Shown here one piece after another: positions 27,127 to 37,171 of a DNA stretch of 64,000 nt. Under the pieces are notes generated by a model. That model ran no database searches. It was not told the origin of the DNA and saw only the letters and a list, made by a program, of their open reading frames with translations. This DNA comes from Planctomycetota bacterium (GTDB lineage Bacteria > Planctomycetota > GCA-2746535), in NCBI GenBank assembly GCA_002746535.1, contig NVWA01000008.1:115813-179812 (forward strand). Direction: 5' to 3'. Within the stretch, counting starts at the first letter, position 1. Each line of letters begins with the position of its first letter. The position numbers and the translations under genes were made by a program.

Positions 27127-27516
27127 ATGACTGCTGCCATAAAACTATTCAAAGAGAGTGTTCAACCTGAGCTTTTGGATCAGCTTCCTTCTAAAACCAC
27201 GTTTAAAATAAAGAATGATTTGAATTGGGAAATCATTTGTTCTGATGGCGATTATGAAGAAAGTTCAAAAGAAATTCTAAGAAATGTACTTTTGGGTTTA
27301 TTGTGTGGGGAATGCACTCAAGTCCGTTTTGATTTAAAAAATATTACAAGTATTGATATTACTTTTCTTAATGCTGTTATTTGTTTTGCTGAAGCACATA
27401 AAGAAATTTTTTCTGAGGGATGTCTTGAGATGATCAACGTAAGTGAAGGCATCATGGGTCTCTTTAAAATAGTAGACCTAACAAAACTATATAATTTCCC
27501 TACTAATAAGGAATAA
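27127..27516 (+). CDS. STAS-domain protein, first gene of the chemotaxis operon
   Basis: 129 residues with a STAS (anti-sigma-factor-antagonist-like) outline: VRFDLKNITSIDITFLNAVICFAEAHKE corresponds to the switch-helix region, in which the usual D-SSG phosphorylation segment reads SIDITFL. Stand-alone STAS proteins at the head of chemosensory operons are known in other bacteria, but their role is poorly defined. AGGAG precedes the ATG by 8 bp; cheA follows after 5 bp. Confidence 0.65.
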   Translation: MTAAIKLFKESVQPELLDQLPSKTTFKIKNDLNWEIICSDGDYEESSKEILRNVLLGLLCGECTQVRFDLKNITSIDITFLNAVICFAEAHKEIFSEGCLEMINVSEGIMGLFKIVDLTKLYNFPTNKE

Positions 27517-27521
27517 ATTAA

Positions 27522-30176
27522 ATGGCTGATTTTGAAAAATCTATTGTTGAAGAATACATTGTTGAATCAAATGAACATCTCGAAAGCATTGAAGTCGAAT
27601 TGCTCGATCTTGAAAAAGAAATAGATAATGTTGATTCAGAAAAAATAAATAAAATTTTTAGAGCTATTCATTCTATTAAAGGTGCTTCAGGATTTTTAGG
27701 ATTTGAAAAAATTGGTACTCTTAGTCATGTTATGGAGACGATACTTTCAATGATGCGTTCTGAAGAGTTACATCCAGGCCCTGTGATAATTGGGGAACTT
27801 CTTAAGGGGGTTGATTGCTTAAACACAATGTTTGATGATGTGAATGGAAGCAATGAGATGGACATAGAAGAATTGCATTCATCACTTTTGGTCATTACGG
27901 GTCAAAATAAACCTGATTGTGAAAGTAATCTAAATAAAGAATTGCCGCAGGGTCGAAGTGAAATTGATGAGCAACATGGCTTTATTATTAATGAGAAATG
28001 CTTAAGTAAAATTCCCAGAGGACATGATTTTCTTTTTGTCTTGGAATACGATTTGTTAGAAATCTCGAAGAAGAATAAAAACCTTAGTGAGTTTGCCAGT
28101 GATTTAGAAGGATTAGGTCAAATTATTGATACGGTTGTTATTAGAAATGAAAGTAATTTAAAGACCGATGATCTTTCCAGCCCCATCATATCTAGGGTCC
28201 TTTTTTCCTCTGTTTTAGATGCAGAGATGATAGGTGAAGGTGCCGGTCTAGAGAAAGAAAATATATTTTCAATAAAGTTTGAGAAGAATAGAAACGTAGC
28301 AAAAGACACTCAGAGCATCAATGATGTTCAAATTGTTAAGAAACCAAATAATTCGACTAAATTAGTTCCTGATAAAAAGGTAAATAAAAGTGAATTAAAA
28401 AATATGTCTTCTGGTATTAAAGAAAAGCAAGAAGCCGAATCAATTCGTATTAATGTTAATGTCCTTGATAGGTTGATGACGTTAGCAGGGGAATTAGTAT
28501 TAGTTCGTAATCAATGTGTTCAAGCTGTTGATAGAGGAATGCATGAAGAGATGGTCAATACTTCGCGACATTTAGATATGATTACTACCGAATTGCAAGA
28601 AGCTATTATGCTTACGCGTATGCAACCTGTCGGAAATGTTTTCAGCAAGCTTCCAAGAATCGTTAGGGATTTATCAATTAAATTAGGTAAAAAAATTGAA
28701 ATTAACACGATCGGCAATGATGTTGAAATAGATAAAACAATTTTACAAGCTTTAGCAGACCCTTTGACTCATCTTGTGAGAAATTGTTGTGATCATGCAA
28801 TTGAATTACCAGAAGAAAGAGAGCTTGCGAACAAGTCAGCACATGGAACAGTTACGGTAAAAGCTTTCCATGAAGCGGGCCAAATTAATATTGTAGTTCA
28901 AGATGATGGCAAAGGGCTCGATGTAGAAAAGATAAAAAATAAAGCCCTAGAAAATAATATTAAGACAAAAGAGGAACTCGATGTTATGAGTCAATCCGAA
29001 CTTTTATCATTAATAATGTTACCAGGATTTTCTACTGCTAAAGTAGTCTCAGATGTTTCTGGACGTGGTGTAGGCATGGATGTTGTCAAGTCGTCCATCG
29101 AAAAATTAGGTGGAGAAGTAGAGGTGAAATCCATTGCAGGTGAAGGAGCATCTATTCATATGAGGTTACCCTTGACTTTAGCTATCATACCTAGTTTAGT
29201 AGTTGGAGTTAATGGTCAACGTTACGCAATCCCTCAAGTTAGTTTGGAAGAGTTGGTAAGCTTGGATCATGAGGATGATTCTAAAAGCATTGAAAACACT
29301 GAGAGTCAGGAAGTTTATAGATTAAGAGATCATTTATTACCAATTGTGCGATTTAGGGAAGTTCTACAACGGCCTGATAAATTTACAATGGAGACTCATT
29401 CTGAAATTATCAAAAAATACCAAGAACCCAATAATGATGATAATCTTGAAAATAAGTCATCAAATTATTTCGCAGTTGTAAAAGTAAGAGGGCAGCGTTA
29501 TGGATTAGTTGTTGATGAAGTTTTTGGAACAGAAGAAATTGTTGTAAAACCTATGCACATTGATATGAAAAAGTACGAAATTTATTCAGGGGCTACAGTT
29601 ATGGGTGATGGTAAGGTAGCTCTTATTCTTAGCACTGAAGGTATTGCAAAACATGTTGGTTTGAAATTTAATATTTCTCAAGAAGAAGTAGAGCATAGTG
29701 CTGATCAGTTAGAGAATATACAAACGGTGCTTATGTTTAAAAGTGGCAATAAGGAACAATTTGCAGTACCAATGAATCAAATTAGGCGAGTTGAAAAAAT
29801 AAATGCAGATAGTATTGAGCTAGTGGGTGATAAAGAATTTATCACCATTGATGATATCTCGACCTTTATACTGCGGCTAGACAATGTTTTAGATGTTTCT
29901 CCTTGTTTAGCAGCAGAAGAGTTATATTTATTAATGCCAAAAAATACAAAACGCCCTTTTGGCATTTTAATGTCAAGAGTCGTCGACATTGTTGAAGCGC
30001 CTTCAAAACTAAACAAAAATAGTTATCTGAAAAAGGGTGTCGCTGGCACATCAGTTATTCGAGATCATATGACGATGTTTCTAGATATTCTCAGTCTTAT
30101 TGAAGAGGCTGACCAAGAATGGTTTTTGGAATATGATAGGGTGAATAAAAATACAGCAGGACTATTGTCAAAATAA
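27522..30176 (+). CDS. cheA: Chemotaxis histidine kinase CheA with two CheW-like domains
   Basis: 884 residues. HPt domain with phospho-His50 (AIHSIKGASGFLG); a poorly conserved P2-like region; dimerisation helices from about 310; ATPase with N box DPLTHLVRNCCDHAIE (about 413) and G boxes DDGKGLD and GRGVGMDVVKSSIEKLGG. Then come a CheW-like domain (about 560-700) and a second one (about 730-870, VLMFKSGNKEQFAVPMNQIRRVEKI). Two terminal CheW domains are less common and may allow different array contacts. No cheY is found in the window. Confidence 0.92.
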   Translation: MADFEKSIVEEYIVESNEHLESIEVELLDLEKEIDNVDSEKINKIFRAIHSIKGASGFLGFEKIGTLSHVMETILSMMRSEELHPGPVIIGELLKGVDCLNTMFDDVNGSNEMDIEELHSSLLVITGQNKPDCESNLNKELPQGRSEIDEQHGFIINEKCLSKIPRGHDFLFVLEYDLLEISKKNKNLSEFASDLEGLGQIIDTVVIRNESNLKTDDLSSPIISRVLFSSVLDAEMIGEGAGLEKENIFSIKFEKNRNVAKDTQSINDVQIVKKPNNSTKLVPDKKVNKSELKNMSSGIKEKQEAESIRINVNVLDRLMTLAGELVLVRNQCVQAVDRGMHEEMVNTSRHLDMITTELQEAIMLTRMQPVGNVFSKLPRIVRDLSIKLGKKIEINTIGNDVEIDKTILQALADPLTHLVRNCCDHAIELPEERELANKSAHGTVTVKAFHEAGQINIVVQDDGKGLDVEKIKNKALENNIKTKEELDVMSQSELLSLIMLPGFSTAKVVSDVSGRGVGMDVVKSSIEKLGGEVEVKSIAGEGASIHMRLPLTLAIIPSLVVGVNGQRYAIPQVSLEELVSLDHEDDSKSIENTESQEVYRLRDHLLPIVRFREVLQRPDKFTMETHSEIIKKYQEPNNDDNLENKSSNYFAVVKVRGQRYGLVVDEVFGTEEIVVKPMHIDMKKYEIYSGATVMGDGKVALILSTEGIAKHVGLKFNISQEEVEHSADQLENIQTVLMFKSGNKEQFAVPMNQIRRVEKINADSIELVGDKEFITIDDISTFILRLDNVLDVSPCLAAEELYLLMPKNTKRPFGILMSRVVDIVEAPSKLNKNSYLKKGVAGTSVIRDHMTMFLDILSLIEEADQEWFLEYDRVNKNTAGLLSK

Positions 30177-30199
30177 TTAATTTTTTAAAGGAGGATATG

Positions 30200-30673
30200 A
30201 TGTCTGAATTAGAGCCTATAACAGATAACTCAATGCAGTTATGCACTTTTTGGTTAGAAGATAATCTATATGGAGTCAATATTATTGATGTAAAAGAAGT
30301 TAATTCAGAATTAACTTTTACCCCAATTGATCACTCCTCTGAAAAAGTTTGTGGATACGTCAATATTCGAGGAAATATACATTTGGTGATAAATATGAGA
30401 ACAATAATGGGCTTTGAAAACAAAGAATATGATGAACAAAATCGGGTTGTTTTATTTAAGCCGGATGTTGGTGAATCCTTTGGTGTGTTGGTAGATAGTG
30501 TTGGTGATGTAGTTGAAGTAAAAGAAGGACTAATAGAGAACAGGCGTATAAATGAAGATCATTCGATTAATAATGATCGACGTAAAGATACTGATTTGGG
30601 AATGGGTGTCTATAAGTTAGATGATAACTTAATGGTAATTTTAAATCCTAGAAACTTTTTAAACGTAATTTAA
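30200..30673 (+). CDS. cheW: CheW coupling protein
   Basis: 157 residues linking receptors to CheA: CTFWLEDNLYGVNIIDVKEV, CGYVNIRGNIHLVINMR and FGVLVDSVGDVVEV are typical CheW strands. GGAGG at 30190-30194 suits the second ATG (30200) better than the first at 30197. It lies 23 bp after cheA and 28 bp before a receptor gene. Confidence 0.9.
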   Translation: MSELEPITDNSMQLCTFWLEDNLYGVNIIDVKEVNSELTFTPIDHSSEKVCGYVNIRGNIHLVINMRTIMGFENKEYDEQNRVVLFKPDVGESFGVLVDSVGDVVEVKEGLIENRRINEDHSINNDRRKDTDLGMGVYKLDDNLMVILNPRNFLNVI

Positions 30674-30701
30674 TATAAACTTTTTTTGAGGTAATAGAAA
30701 T

Positions 30702-33122
30702 ATGAAAACACTATTGAATAACATGAGGTTAGGGAAAAAAATAGGATTAGGCTTTGGCCTTGTTTTGTTTTTACTTTTGGGAATTATAGCACTATATCAG
30801 TATACACTTGTAACGGTCGAAAAAGGATATGATAGCCTAGTCAGTACAGAGATTCAAATTAGTAAACATGCTGCCAATATTAATTCATACATGTTGCAAT
30901 GTCGTAGAAATGAAAAAGATTTTATTCTAAGGCAAAACACAAAATATTTGGGTAAATTGGAAAAAAATTGCAATAATTTAATCAAAGAGGCTCAAAGTAT
31001 AATTAAAATTGCTGACTTGCATTCTTATGGTGAATTAAGTAATAAAGCAAAATCGATAATTTCGAATGCACAAGCCTATAAAATTTCTTTTAATGATGTT
31101 GTTGAAAATCAACATGAAATGGGGTTGGATCACAAGACAGGATTACAAGGCGAATTTAGAAAAGCCGCACATGCTTTGGCTGAAAATATTAAGAAATTCT
31201 CTGTTGATGAATATTATTTCAATTATCTTTTATTAAGACGATGGGAAAAAGACTTTTTGAGATCTGGATCAGAGAAATATAAAAAGAGATTGGAGAAAAC
31301 CGTTTCTTATTTCAAGAAGGAATTTGATGTTATAGATGCTAAGAAAAATTCCGTTAGTAAGGACGTTCTTGGTAAAGAAATAGAACTTAATAATGCAATA
31401 AATGATCCTAGAATAGAATTCCAAAAATCACTTGTTCAATATAATGCTAACATAGCAGCATTATTTAAGTTAGACAAAGATAAGAGAGCTAACTCAAAGG
31501 AATATGCAAATATAAGAGGTGCTGCTCATGGTATGGAAGATTATCTTAAAGGAATTCATTTACCAAATGCTAAATCTATCTTGTTGGAAATGCGTAAACA
31601 TGAAAAAGATTTTCTTTTACGAAATGATGCTAAGTATATAGGTAAGAATTTAGCCGTGATCGATTCATTTCGTAATTTAATTAAAGGTTCAACAATGTTA
31701 AAGAGTAATAAAGATGGTTTATCGCCTATTTTAAATAATTATGAAAAGTCTTTTTTAACACTCACTGAAAAGCAAGTTATAAAAGATCATCATATTGGCG
31801 AACTTAGAGAACGAGTACATCAAATTGAACCTGCAGTTGCTGATATTATTAAACTTTCTGAAAGTAATGGCGACAAAAAACAAAATGACATATTAATGAC
31901 AACTAAACTGGGTGAACAAATAGCTTTAATTACCGGATTAGTAGCGGTATTTGCTGGGATAGGGATCGCTTTTTTAATAGTTAAGATGATTACAAAGCCA
32001 ATTAGAAAAACAATTGAAATAGCTAATGCAATAGCAGGCGGAGATCTCTCTCAGCGTATTGATATACAATCAAATGATGAAACAGGTGATTTGGGTAGAG
32101 CTCTCAATAAAACGGCAGAGGATCTATCGACTATGTTTAATGAAATAAAAAATAATGCAACTATGCTAAACAATTCTTCTGAAGAGTTAGCTACTATTTC
32201 AAACCAACTTGTTAATGGAGCAGATAATATGTCGCAACAGTCTAATACTGTTGCCGGTGCGACGGAGCAAATGACGACTAATATAAATACGATGGCCACA
32301 GCTGTTGAGGAAATGAGTACTAATACAGGTAGTGTTTCATCTGCTGCAGAGCAAATGTCTCAAAACATGAGTGCGGTTGCTAGTGCAATAGAAGAAATGA
32401 GTACTTCAATAAGTGGTATAGGTACTAATTCAAAAGAGAGTATGAAAATTGCTGATGAGGCAATGAAAATGGCAGCCGTTGCGACTAAGACTATGAATGT
32501 ACTTGGCGAAGCGGCCAAAGAAATTGGTCAGGTCACTGATACCATAAAAAGTATAGCTGAAAAAACAGATTTACTTGCTCTGAATGCCACGATAGAAGCC
32601 GCATCGGCTGGTGATGCAGGTAAAGGTTTTGCCGTTGTTGCTAATGAAATCAAAGGATTGGCAAATCGTAGTGCTCAGGCTGCTGAAGACATAGCAAATA
32701 GAATTGCTGGTGTTCAAAAGAATTCAACTGATGCCGTAGATGTTATTAGCAATGTTTCTGAAATTATTGAGAAAATTAATAGTTCAGTTGGAATAATTGA
32801 AAAATCTGTTGAAGAGCAAGCTAAGACTAGCAACGAAATAGCATCAAATGTTATGCAAGCTGATAATGGTGTCAAAAACATTGCAGAATCAATAGGTGAA
32901 ATTGCTAAAGGATCCAATGATATTTCAAAAAATGCCGGTGAAGCTGCTAAAGGTGCGAATGATGTTTCTTCAAATATTGAAGGGGTAAATAAAGCGGCTA
33001 GTGAATCAAATACAGGTGCACAACAAGTAAATGTTTCCGCTAAAGAATTATCAAGCGTTGCAGGAAAACTTAATTCTCTTATTAGTCAATTTAAACTAAA
33101 AGAAGACTTTAAAGCAGCTTAA
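30702..33122 (+). CDS. Methyl-accepting chemotaxis protein with HBM-type sensor
   Basis: 806 residues: membrane segment 1 (about 13-35), a long helical periplasmic part (about 36-405) with repeated RRxEKDFLLR-like motifs (CRRNEKDFILRQ, RRWEKDFLRSG, RKHEKDFLLRND) characteristic of helical bimodular (HBM) sensors of the McpS type, membrane segment 2 (about 408-428), HAMP (about 430-485) and a signalling domain with hairpin tip near 627 (IEAASAGDAGKGFAVVANEI). No C-terminal pentapeptide for CheR tethering is seen. It ends the cheA operon. Confidence 0.9.
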   Translation: MKTLLNNMRLGKKIGLGFGLVLFLLLGIIALYQYTLVTVEKGYDSLVSTEIQISKHAANINSYMLQCRRNEKDFILRQNTKYLGKLEKNCNNLIKEAQSIIKIADLHSYGELSNKAKSIISNAQAYKISFNDVVENQHEMGLDHKTGLQGEFRKAAHALAENIKKFSVDEYYFNYLLLRRWEKDFLRSGSEKYKKRLEKTVSYFKKEFDVIDAKKNSVSKDVLGKEIELNNAINDPRIEFQKSLVQYNANIAALFKLDKDKRANSKEYANIRGAAHGMEDYLKGIHLPNAKSILLEMRKHEKDFLLRNDAKYIGKNLAVIDSFRNLIKGSTMLKSNKDGLSPILNNYEKSFLTLTEKQVIKDHHIGELRERVHQIEPAVADIIKLSESNGDKKQNDILMTTKLGEQIALITGLVAVFAGIGIAFLIVKMITKPIRKTIEIANAIAGGDLSQRIDIQSNDETGDLGRALNKTAEDLSTMFNEIKNNATMLNNSSEELATISNQLVNGADNMSQQSNTVAGATEQMTTNINTMATAVEEMSTNTGSVSSAAEQMSQNMSAVASAIEEMSTSISGIGTNSKESMKIADEAMKMAAVATKTMNVLGEAAKEIGQVTDTIKSIAEKTDLLALNATIEAASAGDAGKGFAVVANEIKGLANRSAQAAEDIANRIAGVQKNSTDAVDVISNVSEIIEKINSSVGIIEKSVEEQAKTSNEIASNVMQADNGVKNIAESIGEIAKGSNDISKNAGEAAKGANDVSSNIEGVNKAASESNTGAQQVNVSAKELSSVAGKLNSLISQFKLKEDFKAA

Positions 33123-33131
33123 GGTTATTAT

Positions 33132-33161
33132 GGCTATGAGAGTATCCTTACTTTCATAGCC
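33132..33161 (+). terminator. Possible terminator hairpin after the first receptor gene
   Basis: GGCTATGA (33132-33139) pairs with TCATAGCC (33154-33161), an 8-bp stem with a 14-base loop, 10 bp after the stop codon. The following sequence is T-rich but not a clean T tract, so the strength is uncertain. Confidence 0.5.
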
Positions 33162-33324
33162 GTTCATTTATTCATTCCAATATATTTACCTTCTAGATAC
33201 CAATCAGAATTAAAGATCTTATTGCATTTAATCACTTCATTACTCTCCAATGATTTCTTAATATCGAACTTCGGAAACTACCTTCAATTAAGATAAAATT
33301 TTAATAAATTGATTTTGAAACCTG

Positions 33325-33362
33325 GTAAAGAATCTTTAACAAAGATGTCAACGTTAATTGAC
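33325..33362 (+). promoter_or_regulatory. Paired dyads, one weak and one perfect (UAS 6)
   Basis: 33347-33362 is GTCAACGTTAATTGAC, and its palindrome extends outward by two more bases on each side (ATGTCAA / TTGACAT). 33325-33340, GTAAAGAATCTTTAAC, is a diverged copy, 22 bp away. The nearer starts 63 bp before the -24 element at 33410. Confidence 0.75.
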
Positions 33363-33409
33363 ATGGTCCTCACTTCTTGCTCTAACTGTCTATAAATGAT
33401 TTTTTTTTT

Positions 33410-33425
33410 TGGTATTGAAATTGCT
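33410..33425 (+). promoter_or_regulatory. Sigma54 promoter of the hemerythrin 4-receptor-cheB-cheR unit
   Basis: TGGTAT-TGAAA-TTGCT matches the sigma54 core. An open frame starting at 33396 overlaps it, which excludes that start and supports the ATG at 33474. Confidence 0.85.
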
Positions 33426-33473
33426 TTTATCATTTTGTGGATTGAACTTAAATTTTTAATGGATTATAACTTG

Positions 33474-33836
33474 ATGATTTGTTCCACGAAATTATTCAAA
33501 GAAGATGTGATTACCGAAAAACACTCTGTTATCAGAGAACATATTCATAGCATGTATGTTGCTATTTCAAATGATAATTGTATTGAATACATGAAATTTT
33601 TTATCTTATTTAAATACTGTATCAGGAAACAGTTTTCTGAAGAAGAAATTAATAATTTAACTGAATCCAGCAAATTCAACTATTACCACAAATTAATGCA
33701 TAAGAGTTTTTTAATAGACCTTTTAGCATACGAAAAATCTATCAGCGAGTCTAATCAAAAAAGGCTTCATATTTTAGTAAAAATTAAAGATTGGTATTTC
33801 AATCATTTAAATGATTTTGACATCAATAGTATTTGA
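33474..33836 (+). CDS. Hemerythrin-like protein, copy 4 (His to Gln at one ligand)
   Basis: 120 residues, aligning without gaps to copy 3 at every ligand position. Here residue 53 is Gln instead of His (RKQFSEEE); His25, Glu57, His72, His76, His111 and Asp116 remain. Start ATG 33474 is chosen by that alignment and because the longer frame overlaps the sigma54 promoter; an ATG at 33459 is an alternative. It precedes the large receptor gene by 35 bp and appears co-transcribed with it. Confidence 0.7.
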   Translation: MICSTKLFKEDVITEKHSVIREHIHSMYVAISNDNCIEYMKFFILFKYCIRKQFSEEEINNLTESSKFNYYHKLMHKSFLIDLLAYEKSISESNQKRLHILVKIKDWYFNHLNDFDINSI

Positions 33837-33871
33837 ATCTGGGCATAACATTTTTTTGAATTGGGAAAATC

Positions 33872-36800
33872 ATGAAAATAGGAAAAAAACTTACTCTCTC
33901 GCATATGTTAATGGCTATTACGCCAGTTGTAGTTGTTGGTATTGTAATTAGTTTAATTGTTACCTCTAAATTCAATGAGTTAGATGAAACGGCTAATAAA
34001 AATGGCGTTGCGGTTATTTCAAAAAAATCAAGTGATGAAATTATGAAAGCCGCATTTGACAAATTAAATGCTGTTCAGCAGATAAAAAAGAAGCAAATTC
34101 TAAAATCATTTGAAAGTCGTAAAGGCGATTTAAGTGCTTTGGTAAATGTGCTATCTGCTCAAAGACTTGAAACATTTAAAAAATTCAAAGCAATTCGTGA
34201 GAGTAGATCGTCTTCTATTACTAGATATTTTCAATCTATCATAAATCAAATTCAGACTTATTCTGGAAATGAAATGATAGTAAATGCGATGTTGAATTTT
34301 AAATCTGAATTTCATAAAAACTTTTCTGATAATGAATTTTCTAGAGATCAATTAAGTTCGATGAAAAAGGACTTGTCGAATTTTTATATGAATGAGTTCT
34401 CAAAACAATATTCTGCTCAAAATAAAAATTTGATTTCCCCAGCTGCAAAATGGTTGAGCCATATAAGTGATGAGGCGATAGTTATGCAAACTCCATTTAT
34501 TGCAAAGAACCCAAAACCACTAGGTAGTAAAGATCAGCTTTTTAGTATTGGTGATAATAGTTCTTTTGATGCGCTACATAAAAAAATCCATCCTATCATC
34601 AGAAACTATCAGCAAAAATTTGGCTATTATGATATCTTTCTTGTTGATATTGATACAGGTCACATTGTGTATTCAGTTTTCAAAGAGTTAGATTTTGGAA
34701 CGTCTCTTTTAAATGGTCCACATGCTAGTAGTGGCATTGGGAATGTATTTAAAAAGGCTACTCAACTTAATGAAAAAGGTAGTTATTACATAGATGATTT
34801 TAAACAATATGGACCATCTTATGAAGCACCTGCTGGATTCATTGCTTCCCCTATATTTGATGGTACTAAAAAAATAGGTGTTTTAATTTTTCAAATGCCC
34901 ATTGATAAAATCAATAATGTTATGAAAGAGAAATCAGGTTTAGGCGATACGGGAGAAACCATATTAGTTGGTCCGGATTATCTAATGAGATCAGATTCTC
35001 TTCTTGATGCAAACCATTCTATTCTTAATAGTTTTAAGAATCCTGCTAAAGGCAAAGTAGACACTAAAGCAACACGTGCAGTATTTGAAAGAAATGAATC
35101 CGGTTATGTCTGGACGAAAGATTATAGGAAAAAAGATACTCTCATAATGTATGGTCCATTAAAAGTAGGTAATTTGACTTGGTGTCTAAATGCAAAAGTG
35201 GATTTAGAAGAGTTTTTTTGCACAGCTGAAAATCGAAAAATAAAGGATTCCTATTTTTTAAGTAAATATAAGAAACAATATGGATATTATGATTTATTTC
35301 TCATAGATCCTAATGGAAATTGTTTTTATTCCGTTGAAGAAGAAGCTGATTTTCAAACCAATTTAGTTAACGGTAAATTTAAAGATAGCAATTTAGGTAA
35401 ATTAACAAGACAAGTTCTAGAAACAAAAAGATTTGGTTTTGCAGATTTTGCTCCTTATGCACCTAGTAATGGTGACCCTGCTGCTTTCATTGCTCAACCA
35501 GTTCTTGGTGAAGATGGTGACATACAAGTAATTATCGCGTTACAATTATCCTTAGATTCAATTAATGATGTAATGATGGAGCGTACTGGTATGGGGAAAA
35601 CAGGGGAGACTTATTTGGTTGGTCCTGATCTACTAATGCGATCAAATTCCTTTCTTGATCTAACAAACCATTCGGTCAAAGCTTCATTTTTAAACCCTGA
35701 GAAAGGAAGAGTTGATACGGAGGCAGCTCGCCTTGCTATCTCTGGTAAATCAGGAAATAAAATTATCATTGACTATAATGGAAACTCGGTCTTGTCTAGC
35801 TTTAGCCCATTAAATGTGTTTGGTAATCGATGGGGTATTTTGGCAGAAATTGATGAAGCCGAAGCATTTGCAATTAATAAAGAGATAAATGCTTTATCCA
35901 AAAAAGTTGGTGAAAAAATTGATTCATCAAAATCCCATTCTGTTGAATTGATATTATGGGTAATATTATCATTATGTGTGATCTCTGCTTTCTTAGCATA
36001 TTTTTTATGTAAAATCATTTCTAATGGCATTACTAAACCAATTATTAAAACAGTTGAATTAGCCAATGCAATGGCCAAAGGTGATATGTCTAAAACCCTT
36101 GACATAACCTCCAAGGATGAAATTGGTGAATTAGCGGTTGCTTTAAATAAGACGACTCATGAGTTGTCAGCCATGATTCATCAAATTCAAAATCATTCAA
36201 ATATGTTAGGTGGTTCTTCTGAAGAATTAGCCACCATATCAACACAAATGGTATCGGGCTCAGAGGAGATGACACAGCAATCAACTAATGTAGCTGGGGC
36301 AACCGAACAGATGTCAACCAACATAAATACTATGGCATCAGCGGTAGAAGAGATGAGCACTAATACCGGGTCAGTCTCATCTGCAGCCGAGGAAATGTCT
36401 CAAAATATGAGTAGTGTGGCTAGCGCAATAGAAGAGATGAGCACTTCGATAAATGGAATTGGTAAAAATTCAAAAGAAGGTAAGTTAATAGCTAAAGAAG
36501 CAATGGAAATGGCTGGGCTTGCTACTGAGACAATGAATGTTCTTGGAGAAGCAGCAAAAGAAATTGGTCAAGTTACTGAAACAATTAAAAGCATTGCAGA
36601 AAAGACAGATTTATTAGCATTGAATGCGACGATTGAAGCCGCTTCAGCAGGTGAAGCTGGGAAAGGCTTTGCTGTTGTTGCCAATGAAATAAAAGGATTG
36701 GCTAACCGAAGTGCGCAAGCTGCAGAAGATATTGCTAACCGTATTGATGGAGTTCAAAAAAATTCCTCTGATGCTATAGAAGTCATTGAAAAAGTTTCTA

Positions 36801-37171
36801 GCATAATTAATAAAATAAATGAGTCCATTAATGTCATTACACTTTCTGTAGAAGAGCAGACATGCACGAGTAATGAAATTGCTTCCAATATAAATCAGGC
36901 AGATATTGGTGTAAAAAATATAGCTGAATCAATAGGTGAAATTGCGAAAGGGGCAAATGATATTTCAAAAAATGCTGGCGAAGCAGCAAAAGGTGCCAAC
37001 GATGTATCCATCAATATTCAAGGTGTGAATCAAGCAGCTGAGGAATCAAATGCTGGTGCACAACAAATTAATACCTCTGCTAAAGAGTTATCTTCGATTG
37101 CAGGTGAGCTAAAAGAACTCGTAGATAAATTCAAAGTTAATTCTGTTGAAAGTGTTTCTTATGCCAATTAA
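33872..37171 (+). CDS. Large methyl-accepting chemotaxis protein with duplicated Cache-like sensor
   Basis: 1099 residues: membrane segment 1 (about 10-32), a very long periplasmic part holding two homologous sensor repeats (about 245-420 and 470-655), membrane segment 2 (about 690-715), HAMP and signalling domain with tip near 917. Repeat signatures are FGYYDIFLVDIDTGHIVYS versus YGYYDLFLIDPNGNCFYS, and GDTGETILVGPDYLMRSDS versus GKTGETYLVGPDLLMRSNS. These look like dCache/extracellular PDC-type sensors. The signalling domain is nearly identical to that of the first receptor. It overlaps cheB by 11 bp. Confidence 0.9.
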   Translation: MKIGKKLTLSHMLMAITPVVVVGIVISLIVTSKFNELDETANKNGVAVISKKSSDEIMKAAFDKLNAVQQIKKKQILKSFESRKGDLSALVNVLSAQRLETFKKFKAIRESRSSSITRYFQSIINQIQTYSGNEMIVNAMLNFKSEFHKNFSDNEFSRDQLSSMKKDLSNFYMNEFSKQYSAQNKNLISPAAKWLSHISDEAIVMQTPFIAKNPKPLGSKDQLFSIGDNSSFDALHKKIHPIIRNYQQKFGYYDIFLVDIDTGHIVYSVFKELDFGTSLLNGPHASSGIGNVFKKATQLNEKGSYYIDDFKQYGPSYEAPAGFIASPIFDGTKKIGVLIFQMPIDKINNVMKEKSGLGDTGETILVGPDYLMRSDSLLDANHSILNSFKNPAKGKVDTKATRAVFERNESGYVWTKDYRKKDTLIMYGPLKVGNLTWCLNAKVDLEEFFCTAENRKIKDSYFLSKYKKQYGYYDLFLIDPNGNCFYSVEEEADFQTNLVNGKFKDSNLGKLTRQVLETKRFGFADFAPYAPSNGDPAAFIAQPVLGEDGDIQVIIALQLSLDSINDVMMERTGMGKTGETYLVGPDLLMRSNSFLDLTNHSVKASFLNPEKGRVDTEAARLAISGKSGNKIIIDYNGNSVLSSFSPLNVFGNRWGILAEIDEAEAFAINKEINALSKKVGEKIDSSKSHSVELILWVILSLCVISAFLAYFLCKIISNGITKPIIKTVELANAMAKGDMSKTLDITSKDEIGELAVALNKTTHELSAMIHQIQNHSNMLGGSSEELATISTQMVSGSEEMTQQSTNVAGATEQMSTNINTMASAVEEMSTNTGSVSSAAEEMSQNMSSVASAIEEMSTSINGIGKNSKEGKLIAKEAMEMAGLATETMNVLGEAAKEIGQVTETIKSIAEKTDLLALNATIEAASAGEAGKGFAVVANEIKGLANRSAQAAEDIANRIDGVQKNSSDAIEVIEKVSSIINKINESINVITLSVEEQTCTSNEIASNINQADIGVKNIAESIGEIAKGANDISKNAGEAAKGANDVSINIQGVNQAAEESNAGAQQINTSAKELSSIAGELKELVDKFKVNSVESVSYAN

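Noticed and set aside
33364..33380. TGGTCCTCACTTCTTGC as a sigma54 promoter
   Set aside because: GG and GC are 12 bases apart rather than 10, and a full match lies at 33410.
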